Positions 29,408-36,459 of a stretch of 36,459 nucleotides of DNA are shown here, one piece after another. The number at the start of each line of letters is the position of its first letter. The stretch's first letter is position 1. The notes under the pieces are model-generated. The model was given only the letters and a program-made list of their open reading frames with translations, did no database searches and was not told the DNA's origin. This stretch comes from a virus. A program made the position numbers and the translations under genes. Location: positions 1-36,459 of the IMG/VR virus record IMGVR_UViG_3300045284_000170; one strand, 5' to 3'.

Positions 29408-32400
29408 GCTGGGAACTTCCTAATAGAGAATTGACGAAGACTTACGAACGATGAAGCATTACCCGTACCAAGAGTGGCTCTAAGATCGATTACTCTATCA
29501 AGTGTTGTATCAAATCCTGAGCCAAGACCACGACCTGCTGTGCCGTGTTCAAATTCCACAGGTGTAGCAAGAGCGCTTGGAACTGACATACTAAAATCAC
29601 CAGCAATGTTTGCAGCTCCTGTAGTACCAGAACCAATAGCAGCAACCGTATATGTTACTCGCATCGTCCAACGTCGTTGATTAGTCGAATCCAACGCTAA
29701 TGATGCTGTCAAATGTTCATATGCAACAGTCGGCATTGTAAGAGAAATAAGAACTGTACTGGCTGCAAACAATTTGCAAAGACCACCAGCAACAATTTCA
29801 AACGTGTCACCAACTCTCAGACTATTCGCAGGAATAGTGAACGTTGCTGCCAAAAGTGAAGTTGCTGCTGTCGGGTTTGTGAGTTGTGTTTGTGCAATAT
29901 CAACTGCGTACAACCTAGCCGGTGCTGGACGAAGTACTCGACAGTCAATAAGCTTTGCCAAACCGTTTGACGTCGTGAGAAGCGTGTCAACATTTGTAGC
30001 ATTAGCTGGTACATACAAAAACGCAAGCGGAACCCGTCCTACAGTTCGACTAGGAAATGCAGGATTAGCTGCGGCAGTACCTTGATTAAAGTTTATTGTA
30101 GTTACGCCGGTCGCTACAGACGCCTCGACAATCACCCATTTCGGATTGGTTGCGTTGGCAAGTGATGCAATAGTAGTAGAGATTGCACTCTGTGCCGCTA
30201 CCGTACATTCGTCTGTACCAATCTCAAGAGTTCCTGCGGCCAAATCAAGCTTTGTCGGTGTTGAATTCGGTGTAAGTTGGCAAGAAGTTGATCCTTCAAC
30301 CCCAACAACAAACCATCCACCCATAGCAGCTTGAGTAACTACGTTCTTTGCGGTACTCAACGCGGCTTGCGTCTGAAGATCATTCAGATCAGTCGTAAGG
30401 TTCGTGACATCCGACTCCGCAATGACACCCAGGTCAACCGTTGGATTACCAGCAACACCATTACCGTTTGTAACAGTAAGTTTAGCAGAACCAGCCGTCA
30501 GAGTTCGACCAGTAAACGTGTCCGTTGCTGTCTGAGTAAGTAGTCCCGCCGTGTTGTGTGCGGCAAGAGAAGTAAGTGTAGCATCCAGTGGTTGAACACC
30601 AAGACGGGTCCTAATTGTTGCTGGTGAGTAGTTCCGCCACTGAGGAGTGGTAGCAACACCAGATGCAGACCAAGCGTCAAAGTCCGTGGAACTCTGACCT
30701 GAAGAGAAACCAGCGCGGGTCGCTGATATATGGGTAGAATCAGTTCCTGTATATAGCTGAGTAGCATCACGATACACAGTGATCGTCGAACCATTCGCAA
30801 CGGCTCGCCACGTGCTATTATTAGGAGCGCCGGTTCCAGTAGTTCCAACTTGCGTGAATGTTCCAGCGACAACCTTGTAAAGTGACCAATTATTCGCATT
30901 AAATGGACCTGACATAGTAAGCATCCAGTAGTTGTTGGTGTCGATGTATCGGAAGATCAGTGCTCCAGCGATCAGATCAGTGATCTGAATTTGCACATCC
31001 ATATCCGATGTGCCGAGCGGAATCGTTGCGAAGCCACTACCAGTATTAGAGTTAGCTTGATTGGATAGAATGCCAATCGTGCCACCAGCGACCGTCCATG
31101 CCACTGGATCCAGCGCACCAGATCCATCTGTCGAACCAAGAACTGAGGCATTGTTTGCCCGGTTGAATGAGTCAGTCGAGAGCAATCCACCAGCACCACT
31201 GTCGTAAGACAACGTGTCACTCTGTGCAGGCGTAGAAATCGCGACATCGGATAGTCCGTCTAGATCAAGAGCAAGCGCCGCCTTGACCTGAGTTGGAGTT
31301 CTTGATGCCCATGCTCCGGCGACCGATTGAATCATGTTATCGGTTGTTGGAGTCAATCCAGCAATCGTTGTCAGATCCGAGTCAAGTGGTTGATACTGAG
31401 TTTGCGCTGAGGCTGTCCAATTATCAAAACGACCACTGGTACTCTCACTAATGAACCCAGCTTTTGTAGCCGTGTTAAACTGAGTGTCTGAAGTCGTTTC
31501 AATCTGAGTACCATTTCGATACACTGTAATTGTATTACCGCTACAAACAACTCGATGGACATCGCCATCAGCACCACCACTATGTCCAGTTCCGACATCA
31601 GTAATCGTTCCAGCAATAACCTTTGACAAGAAAGTCGTAGTTGAGCCACGTAGACACCAGTAATTTGCATGATCAACAACTCGAAAGATAATCCCGGTCG
31701 TACTGCCTGTACTAGGACCAACCACCAAAGTAATTGAAGCATCAAAATCTGCGGTACCCAAATCAACCGTTGCCATTGCTTTGAGACGACCGTCTATCGA
31801 TGTAAGTGCTGAAGCATACGCCTGATTTGTGTTAATCCCTATGGTTCCGGTCTCTGCCACCCAAGCTCTAGGATCACGTGACCCAGTACCATCGGTCGAA
31901 CCCATCGAACTTGTGTTGTCCGCTCGATTAAACGTATCTGTTGACAAAGACGAAAGCGCAAGGTCAGCTTTTAGTTGTGTAAGAGTTCGATTCGTCCATG
32001 CACCCGACTTACGTTGAATAACATCATCGTTTGCCGGAGCAATAGCGGCGATAACAGTAAGATCTGAATCAAGGGGCTGAGCACCAATTGTCGTGCGAGT
32101 CGCAGCCGCATCCGCTTGTGTCAGAAGACTACGACCAAACGTTGTAGTGTTTAATGCTGCGATAGCTGTAAGATCCGAATCAAGTGGTTGATAAATTGGA
32201 TCGGCCTTTATTGAGAAATTATCCCAACGCATTGCCGTGCCAGCGCCTTTGACAAACAACCCATGACTAGTTAGTGTTTGTCCATCGGTATTAGATACTG
32301 AACGTAGAAGAGCGCCATTCTTATAAATAGAAATGTTTGTTCCACTACAAACAACTCGAAGCACGTCTCCGTTGACAAACGCGCCGTCATCAGTTCCTAT

Positions 32401-33276
32401 TTGGTGATCGCCACCACCGCCAGAATAACCACGTACAGCAAGACGTCCGACCGCCGCAGTGTAATACCAAAGATTATTAAAATCTTGAAAACGCCAGCAT
32501 AGTCCTGCTCCGGTGCTTACAACAGAAAGCGTAACACTAATGTCGACATTAGGCTGTCCGACATCAAGAACTGCCATAGCATCTGAAAATGGATTCGCCG
32601 CAACATAAGCTTGATTACTGCTAATTCCAAAAGTTCCTTCAGGAACACTCCATGTCAATGAATCAAGCGTACCAGTTCCGTTTGTTGAACCAAGAGACAC
32701 AGTGCTATCGGCTCGGTTAAATGAATCAGTAGACAGAACTGTAATCAAATCAGCTTTCAATTGTGCAATGGTTCGATTAGTCCATACACCAGCTTTGCGT
32801 TGAATAAGATCATCGTTTGCTGGAGTCAAAGCACCAATGTCGATCAGATCCGAGTCAAGCGATCCACCAGATTGATCAACCCAATGCGTATCATAGTCTG
32901 TAGACGAATTCTTTGCTAGAACTTGTGCTGAGGTTCCTCCAGTAGGAACGCCTTGGCCGTTCGTGCCATTAGTTCCTGGATCTCCTTGCGGTCCGGGGAT
33001 GCCCTGAATGCCCTGAATGCCCTGAATTCCTTGCGGACCTGGCACCGTTGACGCAGCTCCGGTCGCTCCAGTCGCTCCAGGGGCCCCAGGAGGCCCTGTA
33101 GGGCCCGTAGGACCCTCTGGACCGGGAGGACCGGGATCCCCTGCCCCTGAGCCTGGCGGGCCCGTAGGACCCGGAGGACCGGGCAATGCGAGCACGGTAG
33201 CGGTTGGTACAGAAAGTAGTGAAACATGAACGACCGGCGGGTTATCTACAATGAATGTATCGATATGATACGTCAT
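29404..33276 (-). CDS. Long tail fibre with collagen stalk and three jelly-roll-like repeats
   Basis: A 1290-residue protein from ATG 33276, overlapping the previous stop as ATGA. Residues 1-31 are an anchor strand, 32-110 a collagen-like stalk with three QGI repeats. Then three copies of a roughly 175-residue domain, beginning LSTD(S/T)FNRA near 179, 442 and 696, are spaced by linkers of the (QP)LDSDLTxIAxLTPANDDxIQRKxGxW type. After residue 880 comes a beta-rich tip (GWFVVGVEGSTSCQLTPNST, then KWVIVEASVATGV) that probably meets the receptor. The repeated domain resembles concanavalin/LamG-like sugar binders (inferred). Probably the main receptor-binding fibre. Confidence 0.8.
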   Translation of the reverse strand: MTYHIDTFIVDNPPVVHVSLLSVPTATVLALPGPPGPTGPPGSGAGDPGPPGPEGPTGPTGPPGAPGATGATGAASTVPGPQGIQGIQGIQGIPGPQGDPGTNGTNGQGVPTGGTSAQVLAKNSSTDYDTHWVDQSGGSLDSDLIDIGALTPANDDLIQRKAGVWTNRTIAQLKADLITVLSTDSFNRADSTVSLGSTNGTGTLDSLTWSVPEGTFGISSNQAYVAANPFSDAMAVLDVGQPNVDISVTLSVVSTGAGLCWRFQDFNNLWYYTAAVGRLAVRGYSGGGGDHQIGTDDGAFVNGDVLRVVCSGTNISIYKNGALLRSVSNTDGQTLTSHGLFVKGAGTAMRWDNFSIKADPIYQPLDSDLTAIAALNTTTFGRSLLTQADAAATRTTIGAQPLDSDLTVIAAIAPANDDVIQRKSGAWTNRTLTQLKADLALSSLSTDTFNRADNTSSMGSTDGTGSRDPRAWVAETGTIGINTNQAYASALTSIDGRLKAMATVDLGTADFDASITLVVGPSTGSTTGIIFRVVDHANYWCLRGSTTTFLSKVIAGTITDVGTGHSGGADGDVHRVVCSGNTITVYRNGTQIETTSDTQFNTATKAGFISESTSGRFDNWTASAQTQYQPLDSDLTTIAGLTPTTDNMIQSVAGAWASRTPTQVKAALALDLDGLSDVAISTPAQSDTLSYDSGAGGLLSTDSFNRANNASVLGSTDGSGALDPVAWTVAGGTIGILSNQANSNTGSGFATIPLGTSDMDVQIQITDLIAGALIFRYIDTNNYWMLTMSGPFNANNWSLYKVVAGTFTQVGTTGTGAPNNSTWRAVANGSTITVYRDATQLYTGTDSTHISATRAGFSSGQSSTDFDAWSASGVATTPQWRNYSPATIRTRLGVQPLDATLTSLAAHNTAGLLTQTATDTFTGRTLTAGSAKLTVTNGNGVAGNPTVDLGVIAESDVTNLTTDLNDLQTQAALSTAKNVVTQAAMGGWFVVGVEGSTSCQLTPNSTPTKLDLAAGTLEIGTDECTVAAQSAISTTIASLANATNPKWVIVEASVATGVTTINFNQGTAAANPAFPSRTVGRVPLAFLYVPANATNVDTLLTTSNGLAKLIDCRVLRPAPARLYAVDIAQTQLTNPTAATSLLAATFTIPANSLRVGDTFEIVAGGLCKLFAASTVLISLTMPTVAYEHLTASLALDSTNQRRWTMRVTYTVAAIGSGTTGAANIAGDFSMSVPSALATPVEFEHGTAGRGLGSGFDTTLDRVIDLRATLGTGNASSFVSLRQFSIRKFPA
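33002..33028 (-). repeat. Three 9-bp tandem repeats in a collagen stalk
   Basis: Plus strand CCCTGAATG three times (the third reads CCCTGAATT), giving QGI repeats in the fibre stalk. A slippage-prone stretch that keeps the frame if units are gained or lost. Confidence 0.6.
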
Positions 33277-33629
33277 GGCCTTGATACATCCTGTGTCACG
33301 GTAATTTTACCGCCGATAATGGTAAACACTTTACCAGCAAGCGTCATTTCAATGTCATATACACAATTGGTATTCAGTAAAATGGATTTGTCTGGTGGAA
33401 GCATGACATCAATGCTTGACACATCTCCACTCACTGGCGTAATGTCAAAACTTGTGAGAGCAGTTGTGTCTGTAGGCTTTACTCGAATGTCGGCATCCCA
33501 AGTAGCCAACGACACATCAACGGGAGTAACTTCATCTGGTTCAGTGACAGTGATGCGAAAACGACCTGAATCGCCTCGATACACCTTAAGATCAACTACC
33601 GTAGGTTCCGATAATACAAGAGCAGGCAT
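33273..33629 (-). CDS. Small beta-sandwich protein before the long fibre
   Basis: A 118-residue protein from ATG 33629, directly after the TAG of the lysozyme gene, with GGGAGGA in that gene's end as ribosome binding site. Strand pattern (VVDLKVYRGDSGRFRITVTE and SLATWDADIRVKP) suggests one Ig or BppU-N-type domain. It is similar in plan to the 106-residue protein at 27318-27638, so each long host-recognition gene pair is preceded by one such protein. A baseplate adaptor role is likely but unproven. Confidence 0.6.
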   Translation of the reverse strand: MPALVLSEPTVVDLKVYRGDSGRFRITVTEPDEVTPVDVSLATWDADIRVKPTDTTALTSFDITPVSGDVSSIDVMLPPDKSILLNTNCVYDIEMTLAGKVFTIIGGKITVTQDVSRP

Positions 33630-34274
33630 CTATCCTCCCATCCCTACTGTACATGGATCGTTACCATAACGAGGCGACCAATTACCAGCCCCGCCATTTG
33701 TGAGCATGAAGACAATAACATCGTCTTGTACTTCGGGCGGAGCTTGATACGCATACGCATACGTGGGTTGTCCTTTATCATTGTGATATCCAGCACGGAC
33801 AGACCAGGTCCTCCACGTAGAGGGAATAATTTGAGCCGCACCAGAACCACTTTCCGGGTGCGAGGATTCGTTATAATCGCCGGACTCATGGTCGAAGATG
33901 CACTGAATTACGCCTTGTGTTCCTTGCGTTGGTGCAGAGACGGCGGCAGAAGGACGCTGCTTGACACCCTGGGCTGCTCTTACCTGTTGCTTGGCCGTCT
34001 CCACTGCCTTGGCGACTGCTTTGACCCACTTGACCATCTCGTTCGATTTGATTACTGAATTCCAACGAAGTGTCGAATCCAATAGATAGATACGAGCGAG
34101 AGCCTTGTTGGCATTGTCGCAAGGAACTTGACATGTTACTGGAACGGGTATCGGTGCTTCGATTACATCTAACGCTACTGCCTCCACCGCAGGGTCGGGA
34201 CTTCCGTGATTGAAGCCGATTACTATCAGTAAGGCAAGCAAGCCTGCCAATAGGGTTGGACGTATTGCACGCAA
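33630..34274 (-). CDS. Exported lysozyme-like (Rpf/transglycosylase-type) cell-wall enzyme
   Basis: A 214-residue protein. It must start at TTG 34274 or later because an in-frame TGA lies just upstream; the ribosome binding site GAAGG is 13 bases away, which is weak. Residues 1-25 (MRAIRPTLLAGLLALLIVIG) are a signal peptide or anchor. A central helical, basic linker is followed by the catalytic domain (about 120-214): CIFDHESGDYNESSHPESGS with probable catalytic Glu130, AAQIIPSTWRTWS, and a final NDPCTVG that could bond with Cys125. The pattern fits the resuscitation-promoting factor/transglycosylase-like fold acting on peptidoglycan. Being exported, it may be an endolysin or an entry enzyme. 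Confidence 0.75.
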   Translation of the reverse strand: MRAIRPTLLAGLLALLIVIGFNHGSPDPAVEAVALDVIEAPIPVPVTCQVPCDNANKALARIYLLDSTLRWNSVIKSNEMVKWVKAVAKAVETAKQQVRAAQGVKQRPSAAVSAPTQGTQGVIQCIFDHESGDYNESSHPESGSGAAQIIPSTWRTWSVRAGYHNDKGQPTYAYAYQAPPEVQDDVIVFMLTNGGAGNWSPRYGNDPCTVGMGG

Positions 34275-34304
34275 AAGTCATCGGTACCTTCTCTCGAGTG
34301 TAAG

Positions 34305-34326
34305 GCCTCTCTGCTAATGCAGAGGC
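34305..34326 (-). promoter_or_regulatory. GC-rich hairpin upstream of the lysozyme gene
   Basis: An 8-bp stem with a 2-base bulge, GCCTCTGC / GCAGAG(AG)GC on the minus strand with an ATTA loop, about 30 nt before TTG 34274. No U-tract follows, so it is not a simple terminator. A further possible outer pairing (AGTGT with ACACT) encloses it and a CCC/GGG stem. It could be a leader structure, an RNA processing site or a terminator of another type. Confidence 0.35.
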
Positions 34327-34351
34327 GTCGCCCTCGGTGGGACGGTAACAC

Positions 34352-34453
34352 TTAAATCATTAACAAATGCCAAAACGAAACTATAATCATCGTAATACCA
34401 AACACAAACACTATCGCTACTACTATTACCACGAACCATTCTTTCCATGTCAC
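34352..34453 (-). CDS. Possible 33-residue membrane peptide
   Basis: A short frame from GTG 34453: (M)TWKEWFVVIVVAIVFVFGI plus another 13 mostly hydrophobic residues, then TAA. Almost all of it is one membrane helix. It starts 13 bases after the preceding stop. The only ribosome binding site candidate, AGGA, is 11 bases away. Tiny hydrophobic peptides are common in phage lysis regions, and a similar one lies at 35025-35099. Reality is uncertain; hydrophobicity may be chance. Confidence 0.4.
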   Translation of the reverse strand: MTWKEWFVVIVVAIVFVFGITMIIVSFWHLLMI

Positions 34454-34466
34454 TTAAATCGAGATC

Positions 34467-34742
34467 CTAGTTAGGAGCAAGAGGTTTGAACAACGCAAGA
34501 ATCTGATCTGCCCAAGGCAACATTACTTCTGGATGATGTTTGCTTGGCGTAAACTCAATCGTTGAAAGCAATCCAGCTATAACATGTCGTAAAGCTTCAT
34601 CGTTCACAGTTACTCGTATACCTGGCTCACCATCAGGAGCTGTAAACACTTCGGCTTTAGTTTCTTCGCTCAAGGTTCCTCGATCTCCATGTCGCAATAC
34701 CAACACGCTAGAACGTAGGTTTTTCGCCAGAGTCGATACCAT
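34467..34742 (-). CDS. Hypothetical protein, 91 residues
   Basis: Starts at ATG 34742 (MVSTLAKNLRSSVLVLRHGD); an in-frame TAA is just upstream and no strong ribosome binding site is visible. It has a short N-terminal helix, a strand-rich middle (TAPDGEPGIRVTVNDEALRH) and helices to the end (ILALFKPLAPN). No family or motif recognised. A possible TTGTTG-N16-TATAAA promoter lies upstream at 34785-34812. It lies between the zinc-ribbon gene and the tiny membrane peptide gene in the lysis region. Confidence 0.65.
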   Translation of the reverse strand: MVSTLAKNLRSSVLVLRHGDRGTLSEETKAEVFTAPDGEPGIRVTVNDEALRHVIAGLLSTIEFTPSKHHPEVMLPWADQILALFKPLAPN

Positions 34743-34784
34743 GGACGACGATAATAGATCGTATTAAGATGTTCGCCATAACGT

Positions 34785-34812
34785 TTTATAGCCTTGCAGT
34801 CAGACACAACAA
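34785..34812 (-). promoter_or_regulatory. Candidate promoter in the lysis region
   Basis: Minus strand TTGTTG, 16 bases, TATAAA, about 43 nt before ATG 34742 and just after the zinc-ribbon gene stop. It fits an ordinary sigma-70-type promoter moderately and is unlike the left-end motif (no TCGCA box). It could be chance in AT-rich DNA. Confidence 0.35.
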
Positions 34813-34813
34813 A

Positions 34814-35032
34814 TCATACTCCTTGAAATAGTGGATGTTCTGCAGCAGGTCCACCTCCGCTATGACGCACCTCATCCCAATCGTCACATGCTCGCCACAA
34901 TCGCTCAGTGCACGGCTCACAGAAATCCGCATTAGAGCCGCTGTATCGATCACTGCCGTTAAGATACCCAACCTTTATGCGCATGGCAGGAATCTCTAAA
35001 GGCTCGCCGCAACAGTAACACGTGCTAGGCAC
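34814..35032 (-). CDS. Small zinc-ribbon protein
   Basis: A 72-residue protein if started at GTG 35032 (PSTCYCCGEPLEIPAMRI); a TTG at 35041 is also possible. Neither has a clear ribosome binding site, and the gene overlaps the end of the 24-residue membrane peptide, so coupling is likely. CYCCG near the start and CEPC (in NADFCEPCTERLWRACDDWD) about 30 residues later form a two-pair cysteine site, a zinc ribbon or treble-clef-like fold. Function unknown; such small proteins often bind nucleic acid or proteins. Confidence 0.65.
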   Translation of the reverse strand: MPSTCYCCGEPLEIPAMRIKVGYLNGSDRYSGSNADFCEPCTERLWRACDDWDEVRHSGGGPAAEHPLFQGV

Positions 35033-35099
35033 GACGAACAAAGTAGATGATCAGAACAATGATAAGAATTAGAACGACCGTTCCTATTCCAATGTACAT
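35025..35099 (-). CDS. 24-residue membrane peptide
   Basis: A very short gene from ATG 35099, three bases past the TGA of the holin candidate, ending at TAG 35025. The product is an uninterrupted hydrophobic helix (YIGIGTVVLILIIVLIIYF) with a basic end, VRRA, which would place the C-terminus in the cytoplasm. The ribosome binding site is weak (AAAGG, 11 bases away), so re-initiation after the upstream gene is likely. Its place next to the holin candidate suggests a lysis-related helper, but this is inference. Confidence 0.5.
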   Translation of the reverse strand: MYIGIGTVVLILIIVLIIYFVRRA

Positions 35100-35102
35100 G
35101 AT

Positions 35103-35480
35103 TCAAGCAGCCTTTGTTGTTGGTTCTGAGAAGTTACGAGGAGGAATCAAAGTTTCTTTAACTCCACCGTCGTTACGATTGAACGTACGGAGAACATCAT
35201 TGCCAGTACCCGCTGTTGCTGCAAACACCAATGACAACAGAAGTTGATCGACCCACCCCAATTGTGAGATCAGATCGTGACCGGTCTTGCCTACGTCTCC
35301 ACCAAGATCAATAGAACTATGAGCATAAAGGACGATGGCTAGGAATGATCCTCCTACCGCAACAGCTCTAGTGAGAAGTCCGTTCCAATTCCTATTGGTT
35401 ACATCTTTGACAGTATCTGTAAACCAATAGATGAGAATTCCAAGCGGAATCATTGCCGCTAGGAGTGTGCCGATGTCCAT
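35103..35480 (-). CDS. Holin candidate with three membrane helices
   Basis: A 125-residue protein from ATG 35480 behind AAGGAAGG. Hydrophobic segments at about residues 3-20 (IGTLLAAMIPLGILIYWF), 38-55 (AVAVGGSFLAIVLYAH) and 78-93 (LLLSLVFAATAGTGND), joined by polar loops and ending in a charged cytoplasmic tail, fit small holins. A holin opens the membrane so a muralytic enzyme can act. It is the best holin candidate because it is near the exported lysozyme gene. A second candidate is the 92-residue protein at 36095-36373. Confidence 0.65.
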   Translation of the reverse strand: MDIGTLLAAMIPLGILIYWFTDTVKDVTNRNWNGLLTRAVAVGGSFLAIVLYAHSSIDLGGDVGKTGHDLISQLGWVDQLLLSLVFAATAGTGNDVLRTFNRNDGGVKETLIPPRNFSEPTTKAA

Positions 35481-35489
35481 AGGCCTTCC

Positions 35490-36098
35490 TTACTGTTGTA
35501 TGCAAACATGCATAGTCACTTGCCCACCTGGAGAGTTAAGTGTTATGTCTTCGGCTGTGAAATCTGCTGGGCATTGAATGCCACCGGCAGGTCCAGGAGG
35601 TCCTTGCGGTCCAGTAGATCCAGGAGGTCCTTGCGGTCCGGTAGCTCCAGTAGATCCTGGAGGTCCGGTGGGTCCGGTAAGTCCGATAGACCCCGTATCA
35701 CCAGTATCTCCTTTTAGTCCTTGTTTACCTTGAGGTCCCGTTGATCCGGGAGGTCCTGTTGATCCGGGAGGTCCTGTTGATCCGGGAGGTCCTGGAAGTC
35801 CGGCAAATCCAGTAGGTCCAGGAATTCCTTGAGGACCTGGAGGACCTGCGGGTCCTTGAGGACCTCGAGCACCACTTTCTCCCGAAGCTCCTGGAAGTCC
35901 GGAACTTCCTGGTGAACCTGTATCTCCAGGAGAACCTTTCTCTCCTTGTGATCCAGTAGGACCAGGAGGTCCTTGGTTTTCAATCGTTTCGGTCTTGGTA
36001 GTGGTTGAAGATGCATAACTAACTGTTCCCGCAAAGATTCCTAGACCAACTAGACCAGAGACAACAGCACATGCTAGAATTCCTCCTGCTGGTCTCAT
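35490..36098 (-). CDS. Exported or membrane-anchored collagen-like protein
   Basis: A 202-residue protein from ATG 36098, overlapping the previous stop as ATGA, with GGAGGG upstream. Residues 5-30 ([20 protein letters not shown]) form a signal peptide or anchor. From about residue 43 to 172 there is an uninterrupted Gly-X-Y collagen repeat (about 43 triplets). A small end domain follows, with one Cys on each side ([17 protein letters not shown], then TMHVCIQQ), perhaps a disulphide-closed cap. Unlike the tail collagen stalks, this product carries a secretion signal and lies among holin-like genes. Confidence 0.75.
   Translation of the reverse strand: MRPAGGILACAVVSGLVGLGIFAGTVSYASSTTTKTETIENQGPPGPTGSQGEKGSPGDTGSPGSSGLPGASGESGARGPQGPAGPPGPQGIPGPTGFAGLPGPPGSTGPPGSTGPPGSTGPQGKQGLKGDTGDTGSIGLTGPTGPPGSTGATGPQGPPGSTGPQGPPGPAGGIQCPADFTAEDITLNSPGGQVTMHVCIQQ
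35734..35787 (-). repeat. Three 18-bp tandem repeats in the collagen gene
   Basis: Units of GGTCCTGTTGATCCGGGA on the plus strand (the first with CCC for CCT), each encoding GPPGST. In-frame gain or loss of units would change the rod length. Confidence 0.7.
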
Positions 36099-36373
36099 TG
36101 TTTCCCTCCGTTATCAATCTTGGCTGAATTCTTTCCAGCAAGAAAGCCGACAAGAGCAGCAATGATTGTAGTCATAAGATCGGTGATGATTGCAATGAAT
36201 GGACCAACCTCTTTGTCGGTGAAGAGGAAAGCATAAAGAGCAGTGAATGAAAGTCCAAGGAGAATGGTTGCCACCAGAATTACGAACACTAACACGATGT
36301 AGTCCGTAGTAGATTGAACTTTCGGTGCTCTGGGAATGAAACCCTCACGCTTCGGTTCAGGTGGCGTAGCCAT
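36095..36373 (-). CDS. Two-helix membrane protein, possible holin or antiholin
   Basis: A 92-residue protein from ATG 36373 ([20 protein letters not shown]), six bases from GGAG; a TTG at 36376 is also in frame. Two membrane segments lie at about residues 25-51 ([19 protein letters not shown]) and 58-79 ([20 protein letters not shown]), ending [13 protein letters not shown]. Two-helix proteins of this size often act as holins or antiholins, and a three-helix candidate lies two genes downstream. Its GGAG sits in the last codons of the truncated upstream gene. Confidence 0.65.
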   Translation of the reverse strand: MATPPEPKREGFIPRAPKVQSTTDYIVLVFVILVATILLGLSFTALYAFLFTDKEVGPFIAIITDLMTTIIAALVGFLAGKNSAKIDNGGKQ

Positions 36374-36376
36374 CAA

Positions 36377-36459
36377 TTACTCCAAACGTACTTCCCTTTC
36401 ACAATCCGGACAAATTGGACATTTGGTTTTCGGACATGACCCCCGGAGCCTTTTTCTGG
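36377..36459 (-). CDS. Partial Cys-rich small protein, cut by right window edge
   Basis: The 3' end of an open frame with no visible start, stop TAA at 36377-36379. The visible end reads RKRLRGSCPKTKCPICPDC, then EREVRLE. Four cysteines spaced C-x4-C-x2-C-x2-C suggest a metal-binding knuckle. The ribosome binding site of the next gene lies within its last codons. Only 26 codons are present, so chance cannot be excluded. Confidence 0.5.
   Translation of the reverse strand, partial: RKRLRGSCPKTKCPICPDCEREVRLE

Noticed and set aside
33886-34281. A 131-codon frame starting at the ATG with good ribosome binding site
   Set aside because: Its sequence is a Ser/Arg-rich shadow of the lysozyme-like gene, which has a signal peptide and a recognisable catalytic domain in the other frame.
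35714-36034. A 106-codon frame inside the collagen gene
   Set aside because: Long frames opposite or beside Gly-X-Y repeats arise automatically from the repetitive codons.
35500-36060. CRISPR-like or other structured repeat array
   Set aside because: The regular pattern comes from collagen Gly-X-Y codons, with no constant repeat and unique spacers.

Overview
The window is part of the genome of a tailed, long-tailed (siphovirus-type) double-stranded DNA phage. Every gene I can support lies on the minus strand, so transcription runs from right to left. The host is probably an actinobacterium. This is inferred from a tail protein resembling Gp37 of Rhodococcus phage ReqiPepy6, an Rpf-like lysozyme domain on an exported enzyme, and frequent GTG/TTG starts behind strong GGAGG-type ribosome binding sites. 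The DNA is AT-richer than most such hosts. No tRNA, integrase, CRISPR array or insertion sequence was found.

Reading in the direction of transcription, the right end (36.46-33.6 kb) is a lysis and surface block. It holds a truncated Cys-rich protein, a two-helix membrane protein, an exported collagen-like protein, a three-helix holin candidate, a 24-residue membrane peptide, a zinc-ribbon protein, a second tiny membrane peptide and an exported lysozyme-like enzyme. From 33.6 to 23.2 kb lie the adsorption genes: a 1290-residue fibre with a collagen stalk and repeated jelly-roll-like domains, an SGNH-hydrolase that carries the same jelly-roll domain, two collagen-stalk fibre proteins, a 51-residue coiled-coil gene hidden between them, and an HxH-type fibre. 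These genes are joined by ATGA or TGATG overlaps.

From 23.2 to 11.0 kb is the packaging, head and tail-tube block: two acidic paralogues, a probable small terminase, an HNH nuclease, a head-tail connector, two proteins sharing an HHGxKGMRWGVRK motif on either side of the large terminase, the portal, a protease-scaffold-capsid fusion with a likely internal start for the capsid part, neck proteins, and two paralogous tail-tube proteins with a tail-assembly chaperone between them. From 11.0 to 3.4 kb follow the 1796-residue tape measure, the distal tail protein, the Gp37-like tail protein and a small membrane protein.

The left end (3.45 kb to 1) is different: eight complete small genes plus one cut by the window edge, several with one membrane helix. 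Nine copies of a 26-bp promoter-like motif lie here, one upstream of each gene. Each has TTRTAATG, a TCGCA-like box at an invariant distance, and no recognisable TTGACA. Most genes also have their own intrinsic terminator, often with a GCAA tetraloop, so the region is a string of mostly one-gene transcription units. In three units a compact RNA structure, closed by pairing between its first bases and a segment just before a U-tract, sits between the motif and the gene. One is a three-way junction with GAAA and GCAA tetraloops. These promoter-RNA-gene units are the most unusual part of the window and may be small RNAs or attenuating leaders of an undescribed type.
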